Source of the DNA: Holacanthus passer
Lineage: Eukaryota; Chordata; Actinopteri; Pomacanthidae
DNA: 64,000 bases
NCBI GenBank assembly: GCA_025331565.1
Contig: JAFREQ010000120.1
Span: forward strand, 558,001-622,000
Reading direction: 5' to 3'
The notes beneath the pieces were generated by a model. That model did no database searches and was not told the origin of the DNA. It saw only the letters and a list, made by a program, of their open reading frames with translations. The translations under genes and the position numbers were made by a program. The number at the start of each line of letters is the position of its first letter. Position 1 is the first letter of the stretch. Shown here piece by piece: positions 24,201 to 32,286 of the stretch.

Positions 24201-25539
24201 TGTGGGTCAAAACAGTCATTTCTCACTCTGACGTACTTGACAGGCGAAATCCCTCAGAGCGACTGGGCAACCTCAAAAATGGAATAATGGATATCAAGAA
24301 GCACAGGTAAGAAGGCACTGACTCATTTTGTTGCTGATCTCAGTGGGAAGATTAGCCGCACAAATTAGCACTGATTGAACATTATGAATGTGTGGCCAGT
24401 GCTTTATGACCTGAGCAATTAGATAATCACTGAACACACTGTACAAGAACAGTGGGATGCAAAACATATTCAAAAGGCTTATCGCATTATTGGACTTAAC
24501 ACAGTCTTACTTCTTATTCCTCTTCTTACTTTTCATAGTGGGAATCCCTTCAGTCAAGCTTATCCAAAGGAATAAAGGGTCAACTTCAGAGGAAATGTTC
24601 ACAAAGGTTTCTTGTAACAGAATCACAGTCACACCGTAACGTCCAAGGGTCAGATTAGTCAGTGTTGGTATCAAGCTTTGATTTCTCGTATGTGTTCGTT
24701 CCGACAGAGTAAAACTCGTGACCTGGAAAAAATAGACAGAGATACAAAATTATTTACAGACGTGTTTATGTGCTCTCTGAAGGTGGTTTAACGGCTTCAA
24801 CTGGGAGGGACTGAAGGCGAGGACTTTACCATCTCCACTGAAAAGAGAAGTAAGTATAGATGTTTATCCAACCTTGTGAAAATAGAAGTCTAATAAAAGC
24901 AAATACAATGAAGGAAAAGCACAGATTTGACTTTTTTTTTACTTGCAGAAATGTCAAAAGTTGCCATGAAAAACATCACTATACTACGTGTATGTGAATC
25001 TAAACCTTGAAACACTGTGATAAATTATTGTGTTGTGCTTTTAAGTTTTGCATTATTGTGTCTTGGAGCAGGAAGCTAAACCAATGTATGTTATTACTTG
25101 TTCACATATTATTGAGTTTACATTAAACACATGTGTAAAGGAAGTGGAAAAAAAACATTTGCGTTGCTTCTGTGTTGCACATGTCAACAAGGGCAGCAGA
25201 TGTAGCAGTGAACCCCTGATTGTTGATTTCTTGTGCTTCTTAGAAGAGGATATCAGTTGAACGTAAACTACCTCATTATAGCTAGAATGACCACCACGAG
25301 AACTGACCTTAACAGCCATTTTGAAATTAGGTGCTCCAGCTGTATTTCACTACTGTTGGAGACCAAAACTCAGTCATTAATTCAGGAGTTATTTTAAGAA
25401 ATCAGCCTCTCACCCTTTGCTCCTTCATCGTCTGCTCTTCCAGCTTACAGGGCCGACAGATCACAGCTATTTTGACAGCTACCCTCCAGATGAGGACAGT
25501 CCTCCTGATGAGCTGTCTGGCTGGGACATGGACTTCTGA
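4217..25539 (+). CDS. prkg2: prkg2, cGMP-dependent protein kinase 2 (17 exons, 5' partial)
   Basis: Serine/threonine kinase activated by cGMP; in vertebrates the type II enzyme is held at membranes by an N-terminal myristate. Joined exons give 607 residues plus stop, with all 16 exon junctions in phase. Order (numbered from the first full codon): cGMP-binding domain A with cassette FGELAILYNCTRTASV; domain B with FGEKALISDDVRSANI; a linker with RKSVSRHQS; then the kinase with glycine loop GVGGFGRVEL, lysine in FALKV, catalytic YRDLKPEN, DFGFAKK, activation loop TWTFCGTPEY and VAPE, and the AGC C-tail ending GWDMDF. I call PRKG2 rather than PRKG1 from recalled similarity along the whole length (e.g. 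VECMYERTYQQG, LKNGIMDIKKHRW). Human PRKG2 is 762 residues, so about 155 N-terminal residues (coiled coil, Gly2) are outside the window to the left. No frameshift or missing catalytic residue was seen. It faces bmp3 tail to tail. Confidence 0.97.
4384..8126. other. prkg2 intron
   Basis: No gene seen. It holds an AT-rich microsatellite-like stretch near 4556-4600 and a block near 4640-4760 rich in 'gttagc' and 'gctaac' words typical of teleost interspersed repeats. The remainder shows no clear feature. Confidence 0.6.
8127..8240 (+). CDS. prkg2: prkg2 exon: phosphate-binding cassette A
   Basis: Encodes DGKLDVFQHNKL ... FGELAILYNCTRTASVR. Acceptor ttccag, donor GTAAAG. Contains the Gly-Glu and Arg-Thr of the first cyclic-nucleotide cassette. 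Confidence 0.95.
8241..10273. other. prkg2 intron
   Basis: Contains the interspersed repeat copy at 8825-9040. Open frames here are short and unrecognised. Nothing else supported. Confidence 0.6.
8825..9040 (-). repeat. teleost interspersed repeat, copy 2 (minus)
   Basis: On the minus strand it reads 'ttaaagtagcagttcaacag', then 'aaaaacacctgtttgctttc', 'gctgagagttggatg' and ends with 'ctaattatcaca'. It shares the order of words with the repeats at 1161-1309 and 40594-40690. A short open frame across it (8820-9062) is a by-product. Confidence 0.6.
10274..10379 (+). CDS. prkg2: prkg2 exon: end of domain A
   Basis: Encodes AVSKVRTWALDREVFQNIM ... YRNFLR. Acceptor tttttcag. The phase needed by the next exon forces the donor GTTAGC at 10380, a non-consensus but GT-containing 5' splice site. 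Confidence 0.93.
10380..11465. other. prkg2 intron
   Basis: No gene seen. Contains a CTCF-like motif at 10947-10960. Confidence 0.55.
10947..10960 (+). promoter_or_regulatory. CTCF-like core motif
   Basis: CCACTAGGGGGCAG matches the vertebrate CTCF core consensus (CCASYAGRKGGCR). The same word also occurs in some vertebrate repeats, so binding is not shown. Confidence 0.4.
11466..11529 (+). CDS. prkg2: prkg2 exon: inter-domain helix
   Basis: Encodes SVSLLANLPEDKLSKIVD then CLEV; acceptor ttctgtcag, donor GTAAGT. Phase matches both neighbours. Confidence 0.95.
11600..11870. promoter_or_regulatory. candidate conserved non-coding element
   Basis: High-complexity sequence with balanced composition and homeobox-type words (ATTACC, ATAATTAC, 'ttgaccaagg'), standing out from AT-rich intron on either side. 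Overlapping open frames occur on both strands, but none resembles a protein. Judged by eye only. Confidence 0.25.
12317..12364 (+). repeat. (TG)n microsatellite
   Basis: An uninterrupted TG repeat of about 24 units in a prkg2 intron, with an interrupted GTGTG approach from about 12280. It generates the spurious Cys-Val run of an open frame. Confidence 0.95.
14178..14729 (+). mobile_element. Tc1/mariner-like transposon relic
   Basis: A decayed DNA transposon in the intron. The plus strand spells out pieces of a DDE transposase: a block reading LSSDQSTFQIV (about 14378-14412), 'PSICDGMGCVSVRG' and 'GTINAERYIH' (about 14480-14575), then 'NVWNIMN' and 'FEQLKLYIKQE' up to 14662. The reading frame is shifted between blocks, and about 60-80 residues appear deleted between AERYI and NVW. 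The 5' part (14178-14240) matches non-coding sequence of the MITE at 38655-38992 (words 'tgtttggaaca' and 'aacaggttcattgg'). Placement in the IS630/Tc1/mariner group is from recalled similarity. Confidence 0.75.
14378..14662 (+). pseudogene. transposase pseudogene (Tc1/mariner-like)
   Basis: Remnant of the transposase coding region. The SDES-type motif is SDQS, frame shifts separate the blocks, an internal segment is missing and a stop follows YIKQE. It cannot make an active enzyme. Confidence 0.7.
15231..15308 (+). CDS. prkg2: prkg2 exon: start of cGMP-binding domain B
   Basis: Encodes EYYDKGEYVIREGEEGS then TFYIIAQGK. Acceptor lies after a C-rich tract (gtcccattag); donor GTAACG. Confidence 0.95.
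16061..16106 (+). repeat. (TTAAG)n/(GTTAAG)n short tandem repeat
   Basis: About eight units of ttaag or ttaagg in a row, partly resembling but not matching the vertebrate telomere hexamer. Confidence 0.85.
16150..16400 (+). repeat. teleost interspersed repeat with two tandem units
   Basis: Two related units in the same direction: 'aggaaaggtcaagaggtcac' to 'catggcaatcca' (about 16165-16253), and 'gatgaaaagtcagggggtca' to 'aataattgctgagg' (about 16297-16400). Each carries 'tcctg.ggg.a.catgaatg'. I know this as a widespread repeat of teleost introns. Confidence 0.65.
18200..18530. promoter_or_regulatory. GC-rich block, possible regulatory element
   Basis: Clearly richer in G and C than the surrounding intron, with a 134-codon open frame on the minus strand (18102-18506) that resembles no known protein. 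It could be a regulatory element or decayed repeat; no specific site assignment is safe. Confidence 0.2.
18955..19049 (+). CDS. prkg2: prkg2 exon: domain B cassette, first half
   Basis: Encodes VKVTQTTEAHKLPQIINTL then HKGDYFGEKALI. Acceptor gtgtgcag, donor GTAAAA. The cassette FGEKALIS is split by the next intron. Confidence 0.95.
19050..20310. other. prkg2 introns around the 19701 exon
   Basis: Two introns (19050-19700 and 19770-20310). The first contains an ATT/ATC-rich microsatellite at about 19619-19662. Nothing else recognised. Confidence 0.6.
19701..19769 (+). CDS. prkg2: prkg2 exon: domain B cassette, second half
   Basis: Encodes SDDVRSANIIAEENGVEC then LVIDR. Acceptor tgttccag, donor GTGAGT. 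Carries the Arg-Ser-Ala-Asn of the second cassette. Confidence 0.95.
20311..20409 (+). CDS. prkg2: prkg2 exon: domain B C-helix
   Basis: Encodes ETFDQTVGTFNELQKYLQG then YVATLDRDDKKRHA. Acceptor ttttctag, donor GTAGGT. Confidence 0.95.
20626..20776 (+). CDS. prkg2: prkg2 exon: linker and glycine-rich loop
   Basis: Encodes the linker RKSVSRHQSQPLSPDVIQL and the kinase start with nucleotide-binding loop GVGGFGRVEL. Acceptor catccag, donor GTGAGA. The RKS and SRHQS serines are possible autophosphorylation sites (inference). Confidence 0.95.
20777..22679. other. prkg2 introns around the 21466 exon
   Basis: Two introns (20777-21465 and 21603-22679). The first has an (AT)n run joined to a poly-T run at 21233-21270. 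The second has a short (CTG)n at about 22351-22362. No gene seen. Confidence 0.6.
21466..21602 (+). CDS. prkg2: prkg2 exon: ATP-anchoring lysine and helix C
   Basis: Encodes VKVQDKDITFALKVIKKKH ... SERKILAEARSPFIV. FALK carries the ATP-anchoring lysine and SERKIL the helix C glutamate. Acceptor acatgcag, donor GTCAGT. Confidence 0.95.
22680..22769 (+). CDS. prkg2: prkg2 exon: hinge region of kinase
   Basis: Encodes KLYRTFKDNKYVYMLLEAC then LGGEIWSLLRD, the kinase hinge. Acceptor cactccag, donor GTAGGA. Confidence 0.96.
23036..23177 (+). CDS. prkg2: prkg2 exon: catalytic loop
   Basis: Encodes RGSFDEPTAKFCVGCVTEAF ... LYRDLKPENLMLDTEG. YRDLKPEN holds the catalytic Asp, Lys and Asn; Tyr in place of His of HRD is normal in AGC kinases. 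Acceptor tctttag, donor GTGAGA. Confidence 0.97.
23417..23580 (+). CDS. prkg2: prkg2 exon: DFG and activation segment
   Basis: Encodes VDFGFAKKIRCGQKTWTFCG, then TPEYVAPEIILNKGHNFSVD and FWSLGILVFELLTG. It holds the Mg-binding Asp, the activation-loop Thr and the APE motif. Acceptor cttgccag, donor GTCAGT. Confidence 0.97.
23786..23908 (+). CDS. prkg2: prkg2 exon: C-lobe
   Basis: Encodes SPPFSGSDQMMTYTFILKGI then EKMDFPKKITKRPEDLIRKL. Acceptor ctccacag, donor GTGATG. Confidence 0.95.
24244..24306 (+). CDS. prkg2: prkg2 exon: C-lobe end
   Basis: Encodes RRNPSERLGNLKNGIMDIKK then H, including the RLG motif near the end of AGC kinase domains. Acceptor cttgacag, donor GTAAGA. Confidence 0.95.
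24783..24849 (+). CDS. prkg2: prkg2 exon: kinase C-terminal helix
   Basis: Encodes RWFNGFNWEGLKARTLPSPL then KRE. Acceptor ctctgaag, donor GTAAGT. Confidence 0.95.
25444..25539 (+). CDS. prkg2: prkg2 last coding exon with stop
   Basis: Encodes LTGPTDHSYFDSYPPDEDSP then PDELSGWDMDF and a TGA stop. This is the AGC C-terminal tail (FDSYPP). Acceptor tcttccag. Confidence 0.97.
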   Translation, partial: LTGPTDHSYFDSYPPDEDSPPDELSGWDMDF

Positions 25540-26492
25540 TCATCTGCTCCATCCTTCCATTTTGTCCTTCCATTGCAGACCTTAAACAACTAAAACTTAA
25601 TGGGCAAAATGACCTCACATCACCTCTGGCAGCCGTGGTGGAGGTCCTCAGGTTCTGGGCAACAGTAGCTGTAATTAGCTGATTACTTTGTGAAGTTATG
25701 ATTGGCTGTCTCAACACAAATGAGCAGCTATAGGAGAGTTCTTCTTTAAGTTTGACTGTGAACAGGTGTTAAACTGTTGAACAGTGTGTTATATAACTAT
25801 TACTGTCCTGTTGGTTAATGTATCTGACTCCAGCTAATTAAGTACCAAATAGTGCTAATAGTGGTACAGTACTAGAGGCATATTAGCTTAGCTTAGCTTC
25901 TGAGGTTCTCTTCAATCTGGGTCCGTGGATAAACACCTAAATCCAACACAGCTGGCAGTGTTTGTGGGTGGGAAGCCAGTTAGGGATCAAGTCCTTGTTT
26001 CTGCATTACTGGCTCTTTCTGTAATGTTGGGGCACTTGTGCAAAGCAAATTAGGCATAGCAAAGACATCTGAGTGTGTTAAGGTGCAAATAGACCACCTC
26101 TGTTGAGGACGCATGTCGACGCACCGGACCACCAAACACTCCGGCTGGTGGGTGATGTGTACTGCAAGTTGGACGGTGCTTGGTTTTGGTTCATCTGTTT
26201 TCAAGCAGGAAAAAATTGCAGCCTTGTCACAAAATATGTTTGTGAAAACATTTGACGTACGTAATTGGCAATGCAGTAATCTTGATTTTGCAGCGCCTAG
26301 TTTGAAAGTTTGACTGTCTGATCTGAAGTTTCTGAGCCTGGGGAGTTCTCATTTGGATAAAATTGAGGTCGAGTCATGTTTATGCAAATACACAGACGGT
26401 GAAAGGCCCGTCAACTCTCTGTGGTGTATCCATCATGCACCCTGCGGCTGGATCTCCAGCTTTCCAGAGAAAATGAATAGAATCCGTCAACT

Positions 26493-26504
26493 TGACGTAC
26501 GTCA
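26493..26504. promoter_or_regulatory. palindromic double CRE half-site
   Basis: TGACGTACGTCA is a perfect 12-base palindrome of two outward CRE half-sites. A related 'tgacgtacgtaattg' lies near 26253. Function unknown; chance or repeat origin is possible. Confidence 0.25.
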
Positions 26505-27527
26505 TTGCATCCAGTCGGCGCACTCCTTTAGAGTTGGGCAACAAGAACCAGCTCTGCATTGAAACCAGTTCCAAAATTATAACAAACTAGAAAAAAACAT
26601 TTTCATTCCACAATGCAGATTCCCAAATATAACTTTTCAGTGCACCTCAGTCTGGAGATCCAGTATTCATGCATTAATTCATGCAGTGTTTTGCACTACT
26701 GAACAGCCAACCAGTGCTGTCCAAATTAATCAAGTGAATTAAGTAAGAGAGTGATATGTCAACAACATTTACATGACATATTGTACCAACAACAGAGTGA
26801 AGCAATTTCAAAAATACAGCAGTTTCAAAGTTAGGGAAGTTATTGATTACAGCTTTAGCTTTGCTAAATTAGCCTGCAGGCAAGTTACTCAGAAATAGTA
26901 ACCAACTGTGTCTCCTGGAAGCTGCCTCCTCAGGCTTCATGTCCTATTGCTTTGGAGGGAATAAGTCTTGAATCAGTATCCTGTGTCACAGTATTAAGGT
27001 TTTACATTCCTTAGAGAGGAATGGAGGTGTGTGAGGAGGAGATATGTGGAGATGACATTGCAAAAAAAACAAAGAAACCTCAGAACAAACAGAAATTCCG
27101 CTTAACTGCTTAGACAGCATCTAACCACAATACAATACTATCCCAAACATTTCTGCTAAGAAGCATCAAGAGGTTCTCGTGCCGACAGTGTTACCCCCAT
27201 AGCCCAAACTAGACACACACAGAAACAGCCTCTCCACTTCAGTTGCAGAGTGTGAGCATCCTGCAGCAGGGTGCCTACCTGAAGAAATATTTACCTTTTT
27301 GAAGCTGAGTCAACTCTGCACTTCCCAGCTTCTGAAGGAGAAACAGAGTTCAGCTCGGTCTGAGGCTCTGATGAAGTGAGGAGGAACAGCAAAAGGACCA
27401 AACTCAGCATAAAACTTCAGGGTGTTCTATGAGGGGATTTTCAGGAGGTTAGGGTTAGAAATGATACATGTTTTCCATTTTAAAATCCTTGTGGTTTGCA
27501 GTAAATCAACTGTGTGCCATGTGTCTA

Positions 27528-28970
27528 TGTATATACTGTATACTGTAAAGCACAAGCAGCAAAAATACACAATTTATACAATCCAAGTTACTTGTTCCTA
27601 TATGTGTACCTTAAAAACTGGGTGAGTGGAATATGTAGAAATATACTGTATATACAGTGACTGTGAATGTGTGTGTACAGTATGTGATCATGTCTGTGCA
27701 TAGAAGCACCTGAAATTCTTGGAGAAGCTGTGGCCTTAAGATATTTACTGATTTCAGGATACAGCTGTGTTAATATTTTAGATAGTTTTTGTTTTTTTAA
27801 ACATGTGACTTTTTGCAATTGAATTAAACAGTATTTTATAGATTAGTCAATTAAAAAAAATGTTTCATGCCACAACAGATTATTATTATTTCTTTTATTT
27901 TCCTACCAATATGTGCAGACCTTTCTCACTGTGGACATTTTGACCTGTCAAACACAGGCAGTTATCAGAGGGTTACTTTTGAAATGGAATAGGTTACAGA
28001 TTACGACTTACCCTGTAAAGTAACAATTTTAATTACTTCATGAAAATAATGTACCTGATTGATTATTTTTTGACAAGCAGTAACTTCCGGCGCTGAAAAA
28101 TGAAGGCAAACTGCAGTTCCTCAAATGGCCACTTGAGGCTGACTGCAAGAGTGAGTCAATCCCCATCGAACCCCATTTTAAAATGCCCAACTTTACAGCA
28201 GAAATAAACATGTTTACAGCCTGGTACAAAAACAGTTTTAGTCTCTACCGCTTATGCCCCCCTTCATGACAACTGTACAGGGGGTGAACTTTTTCATAAC
28301 TCACTCATTTAAAATATATTGAGGCTTAAATGTTTGCATAATTAAGGGACGTGGTCACTTTGAGTGACAGCTACTAGCTGTGTGCCAGCTGCCCATTTTT
28401 TTGTTCTTATTTTCCATGAATGTAGCTTGCTATCTAGTGGTAAAAAAGATGACAAAACAAAGCTCTGATTGGCTGATACTATTTGAACTGCTGCAGAATT
28501 CTGGGATTGGGCAGAAATTGAGAGGTCTGCAACCAGGGTGGTCAACATGCTCAGCACCCCTGCTGGCCTACAGGGGACACCTGGGACACCCACAAATACA
28601 ACATCCATTATCATTACACTTGCTTTACTGCAATGACAAGTAGAAATGTCTGCCACCAGAATGGCCTGTTGCTTCATTTGTGTGGATTTATGACTCAATT
28701 GTACCTCAAAATAAGGTTGTACAAAAGTAGAAATGTAACCAAACTGTTCAAAGCCTCAAAATATATTTAGACCTCATGTTCACTGAACATTGTTAGTTCT
28801 CCAAGATATCAAATGTCTCTAAGCCCATATTTAGCCACTGAGGTTAAAACATTCGTAGTGCAGTAGATCCTATAATTTTTTGTTACAACACACATAGTGT
28901 AGTATCTGCAGCTGCCTCTGTCTGGTATAATGCTACAAAATATACATTACTTGTTTATAAAATGTAAATA
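27528..28970 (+). promoter_or_regulatory. Pumilio-type sites in probable prkg2 3' UTR
   Basis: TGTATATA at 27528-27535 and 27647-27654 and TGTAAATA at 28963-28970 fit the PUF consensus UGUANAUA. The second lies within a perfect palindrome ACTGTATATACAGT (27645-27658). Binding is only inferred. Confidence 0.3.
28081..28380 (+). repeat. teleost interspersed repeat in probable 3' UTR
   Basis: Begins near 'taacttccggcgctgaaaaa' and includes 'acagcctggtacaaaaacag', 'cttcatgacaactgtacagg', 'ttgaggcttaaatg' and 'actttgagtgacag'. I recognise these words in this order as a common teleost repeat; the class is not certain. Confidence 0.7.
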
Positions 28971-29103
28971 TTTAATTTTTTGGATAGTAAGTGAAGCTGT
29001 AGACCAACAGTTGTACTGTACATGGAGGTATTCTTCTAAGTTTTGCTATTGAACTTCAGGAATATTGATCTTGTATTTTATGCATAATGGAACCCAGATA
29101 GAG

Positions 29104-29229
29104 TATAAAGGAAATACATTTTGAGTACTTTGCTTTGTTTGTGTGTTGTTTTGTGCCACTTTCCTTCAAGACCTTCAGGTTTAGAAAACAAAAAATCCTT
29201 GCTAGATCTGAGTCTTGCATACTTTTATT
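29104..29229. terminator. facing poly(A) signals of prkg2 and bmp3
   Basis: Plus strand TATAAA at 29104-29109 with a downstream GT-rich stretch, and minus strand AATAAA at 29229-29224 with a downstream T-rich stretch. Together they would end two convergent transcripts within about 100 bp of each other. Other minus-strand AATAAA words occur upstream (e.g. 29861-29866). Confidence 0.4.
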
Positions 29230-32094
29230 CATTTCTTTGAATGCTTTGTAAGGATGGTCAGAGCTCAGAGGGGGGACACCTTTAAACAGTTCACCACACT
29301 TTCACATCAGTAGTGACAAATGTCCATCACAGATATAAAGACCATCGACATGTCAGAGCTTTGATCCCCCTTTCTCAGACCACACCTCTACAAGATATGC
29401 AACATACAGAAAATAAATAGATGCATGTTAAAGGTCATTTCCATATACAAATATATTTTATGAAGCTTATTGTACAAGCATTTCTTTTTTACCTACAGCA
29501 TAACATTTACAAGATAGGATTGAACAGTGAAGTAGTGTAAGCTCTTATAAACTGCTGATATACTGCACTGTATGTTTGATACTTCCACTCCAAAAGACAT
29601 TAGTGAAGTTTAGAAATGGGTCGACTCTCAAATGCAGCAAAAGCAAAGGCCCCAAAAAACGACTCGGAAGCAGTCGTCATGTCTGCAATGTTGCACTGGC
29701 ACAACCAGAGGAAGCCACTTCGTTCTATTGGCACAAGATGAGAAGGCACAAACTGGAAGAGGTGTCAGTACAAAATATATAAAGTTAAAAAATCTGCCCT
29801 TAGCTACTGACACAAAATAAATGTCTCTGAAATATCAAAATAGTGAATTATTTGTTATCATTTATTTAATACATTTTAGAATAAATTCCACTGGCGATCA
29901 TACTTATCAAAAGAATATGCACTAGGTTCACTCATTGTAGACTATTCTGTACCATAACAAACTATTCTCAGCCGCTTGCTTTGACTTCAGCTTCATTGCA
30001 AACTGAACTCAGTTCTCTGAGTGACCGAGCTCCTCTGAACAGGCGGTGAATCAAATCAAACTTCTTGAAAAGCAGAAATCCACCCATTGAAAAGGCACTT
30101 CTATCTCACTGAGACATTAGAATGTCATCAACATATAGTGAGCTATATACAACAACAATGTACAAGTCTATAGAAAAAGGTTTGCTGCTATATTTCAGTC
30201 TATTTGCTCTGAATAAATATTTGGTTTTATGAACAACCCAAAGCAACGTTATGACGTTAACTGCTCTTCCTGGTGTGCCTCAATGTTGACCTGATGCAAA
30301 GTACATGTGATCAGATAACACACCCCTGATGATTTATGTAACATCTACTCTATACAGTAATATTAAAGGCTTATGCGACCCAGGAAAACAGATCAGCTCT
30401 CTCTGATCATTCAATATATTACAAAGTATTGCTCATGGTTTTTGGTTTTTATTTTTAAAAAAAATAGGAATTTGAAAAACTGATGAAAGAAAAAAAGGGG
30501 TTTAAATCCCAACAGCACTGTTTATAATTACTTTGAGGGACTCAGAGCTCATCTTCATCTTCATCACTCTCTATTAGCAGAAGCATTTCATGGGCTGTCC
30601 TTGCCACCAAAGGGATCCATTTACAGTAAACTACTGTTTTTTTCTTGGAGCAGAAAAAACAACTTTTACATGTTTAAGAACATAGAATCCAGGTAAAAGT
30701 CATATTTTCAACCCAACCTTTAAGAAAATTGGTAAAAAAAACAAACAAAAATAATGAGCCTTCAGGATATGTAAAGCAAACTGATTCCAGACCAGCAGTG
30801 TATATTGACTTGATACTGACTTTTTGATAAAAACAGATTTCCAGAAGCATTCTGGCAGTTTATGATAGTTTTTCTTCATGAACGTCATTCTACACTGTAA
30901 ATACGATACATCATTTTAAACATTTGGCAGCGTGTTCTGAAGTTTTACAAAGTCAAAAACAAACAAGTTCAGCCTGATATCAGGCTAATTGAAACCACTA
31001 GTATTAATCCTCGTTGTTTGCCAAGTCCCATGACATATTTGATTTCTTTCTGAACCAACAAAGGTCCAACAAAGGTTTCCACACAAGCACCAAGTGGCTT
31101 TTAAAGTCCTGTGGTTTTACGCTTAAAAACATGGCGATAGCCCTTGTTTAACGTAGTAGTTTCTCCTTTTTGATATGCTTTATCCCTTTATCTTTTAAAA
31201 TAAATCTGAAGTTTATGTGTAAAGCTTGAACATTTTCTTGGCGAAGCAATGGCATAACGGGTCTCCTCAAAAACTCCTCAGACCACTAACGAAAAGTAGC
31301 TTACTCTTCCGCATATAATAAACTCTTAAAATGTGGGTTCTGTACAACCATGGAGCAGTGATCTAACACAAATATGTTCGGTTATCTATTGTACCGCCTA
31401 CATCATAATTCTGGCTTTGGAATCTAATATATCTCTCTATAGCAGCCAAGCCAATAATTATACAATAACTTCTCGTATAGTGAATAACACAGTGATAGTA
31501 CAGACATAAATACATACACATAGTAACAAAAACCATGCAAGTGCGAGTCTGACTTTGTGGTAATGACCAAAGACAACTTCAAGCTATGAAGGAGAGAAAG
31601 ATGAGAACGACTCCCCTCAGAGGCATCAGTTTAAACTGAGGTCATTTTTCCTGAAAAGTGATTTTTCCTTCTGTTTTTGTCTCTTATGCCTCATTGGTAT
31701 TTGCATATCTTGATAGCAAGTTTACGATTTCACCCTGCTATCACCCAACGGATAACTGAGCAGCAATGATGAAGACATAAAGATAAACAGTGGTGCTGGT
31801 GGTGAAATGGGAGTATGGAGATTTTTGACTTTCCATTCCAGTTATCTTCCACGAGGATAACTCACACGATCCGTTCCTTCCCGTGAACAGACCAGTCTCC
31901 TCTTCACCTGGAACAACAGGAAGTACTCTCCTCCAGTGCAAAAGGTAAGTTGCGATCGATGGGTGTTTGTAAGTGAATGAACGTATGACTAAAGAAACTG
32001 GAGGAGAGAGTGTCGTTCTGGCTGCATGTGTGGACTTTTTTTCTTTTCTGTATGACATGAGTTTTATGTGAACAGGTGTTGAAGGGAAAAAAAA
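29205..32094 (-). other. bmp3: probable bmp3 3' UTR
   Basis: AT-rich DNA downstream of the bmp3 stop with no gene and few recognisable repeats. BMP3 is known for a long 3' UTR in mammals, and a minus-strand AATAAA at 29229-29224 could end it. The extent is inference. Confidence 0.4.
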
Positions 32095-32286
32095 CTATCT
32101 ACAGGCGCAAGAGTCTACAGTCATGTTGGGGTAGACTTTCAGCACCACATTCTTGTCCTCATCGAAGAAGAGGATGCTGAGGGAAGACATCTTCTCTGGC
32201 ACGCAGCACGGCTCTGGGATGCCCGGGACGACACCCACTGCTCGCACTATGCTCTGGATGGTGGCGTGGTTAGATGGCTTCAGAGC
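32095..32286 (-). CDS. bmp3: bmp3 exon 3: end of mature ligand with stop
   Basis: Residues 402-464 (ALKPSNHATIQSIVRAVG ... VDSCACR) and TAG. Acceptor ctttag. Contains the CC pair and the C-x-C end of the cystine knot. Confidence 0.97.
   Translation of the reverse strand, partial: ALKPSNHATIQSIVRAVGVVPGIPEPCCVPEKMSSLSILFFDEDKNVVLKVYPNMTVDSCACR

Larger units (their letters stand above)
23909..25443. other. last prkg2 introns
   Basis: Three introns separated by the exons at 24244 and 24783. AT-rich, with no repeat family or open frame that I recognise. Confidence 0.55.
25540..29130 (+). other. prkg2: probable prkg2 3' UTR
   Basis: Non-coding DNA after the prkg2 stop. A TATAAA-type signal at 29104-29109 followed by a GT-rich stretch (29134-29155) is a plausible cleavage site near 29125. 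Earlier sites may also be used. Three TGTANATA Pumilio-type words and an embedded teleost repeat (28081-28380) lie inside. The limits are inference. Confidence 0.45.
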
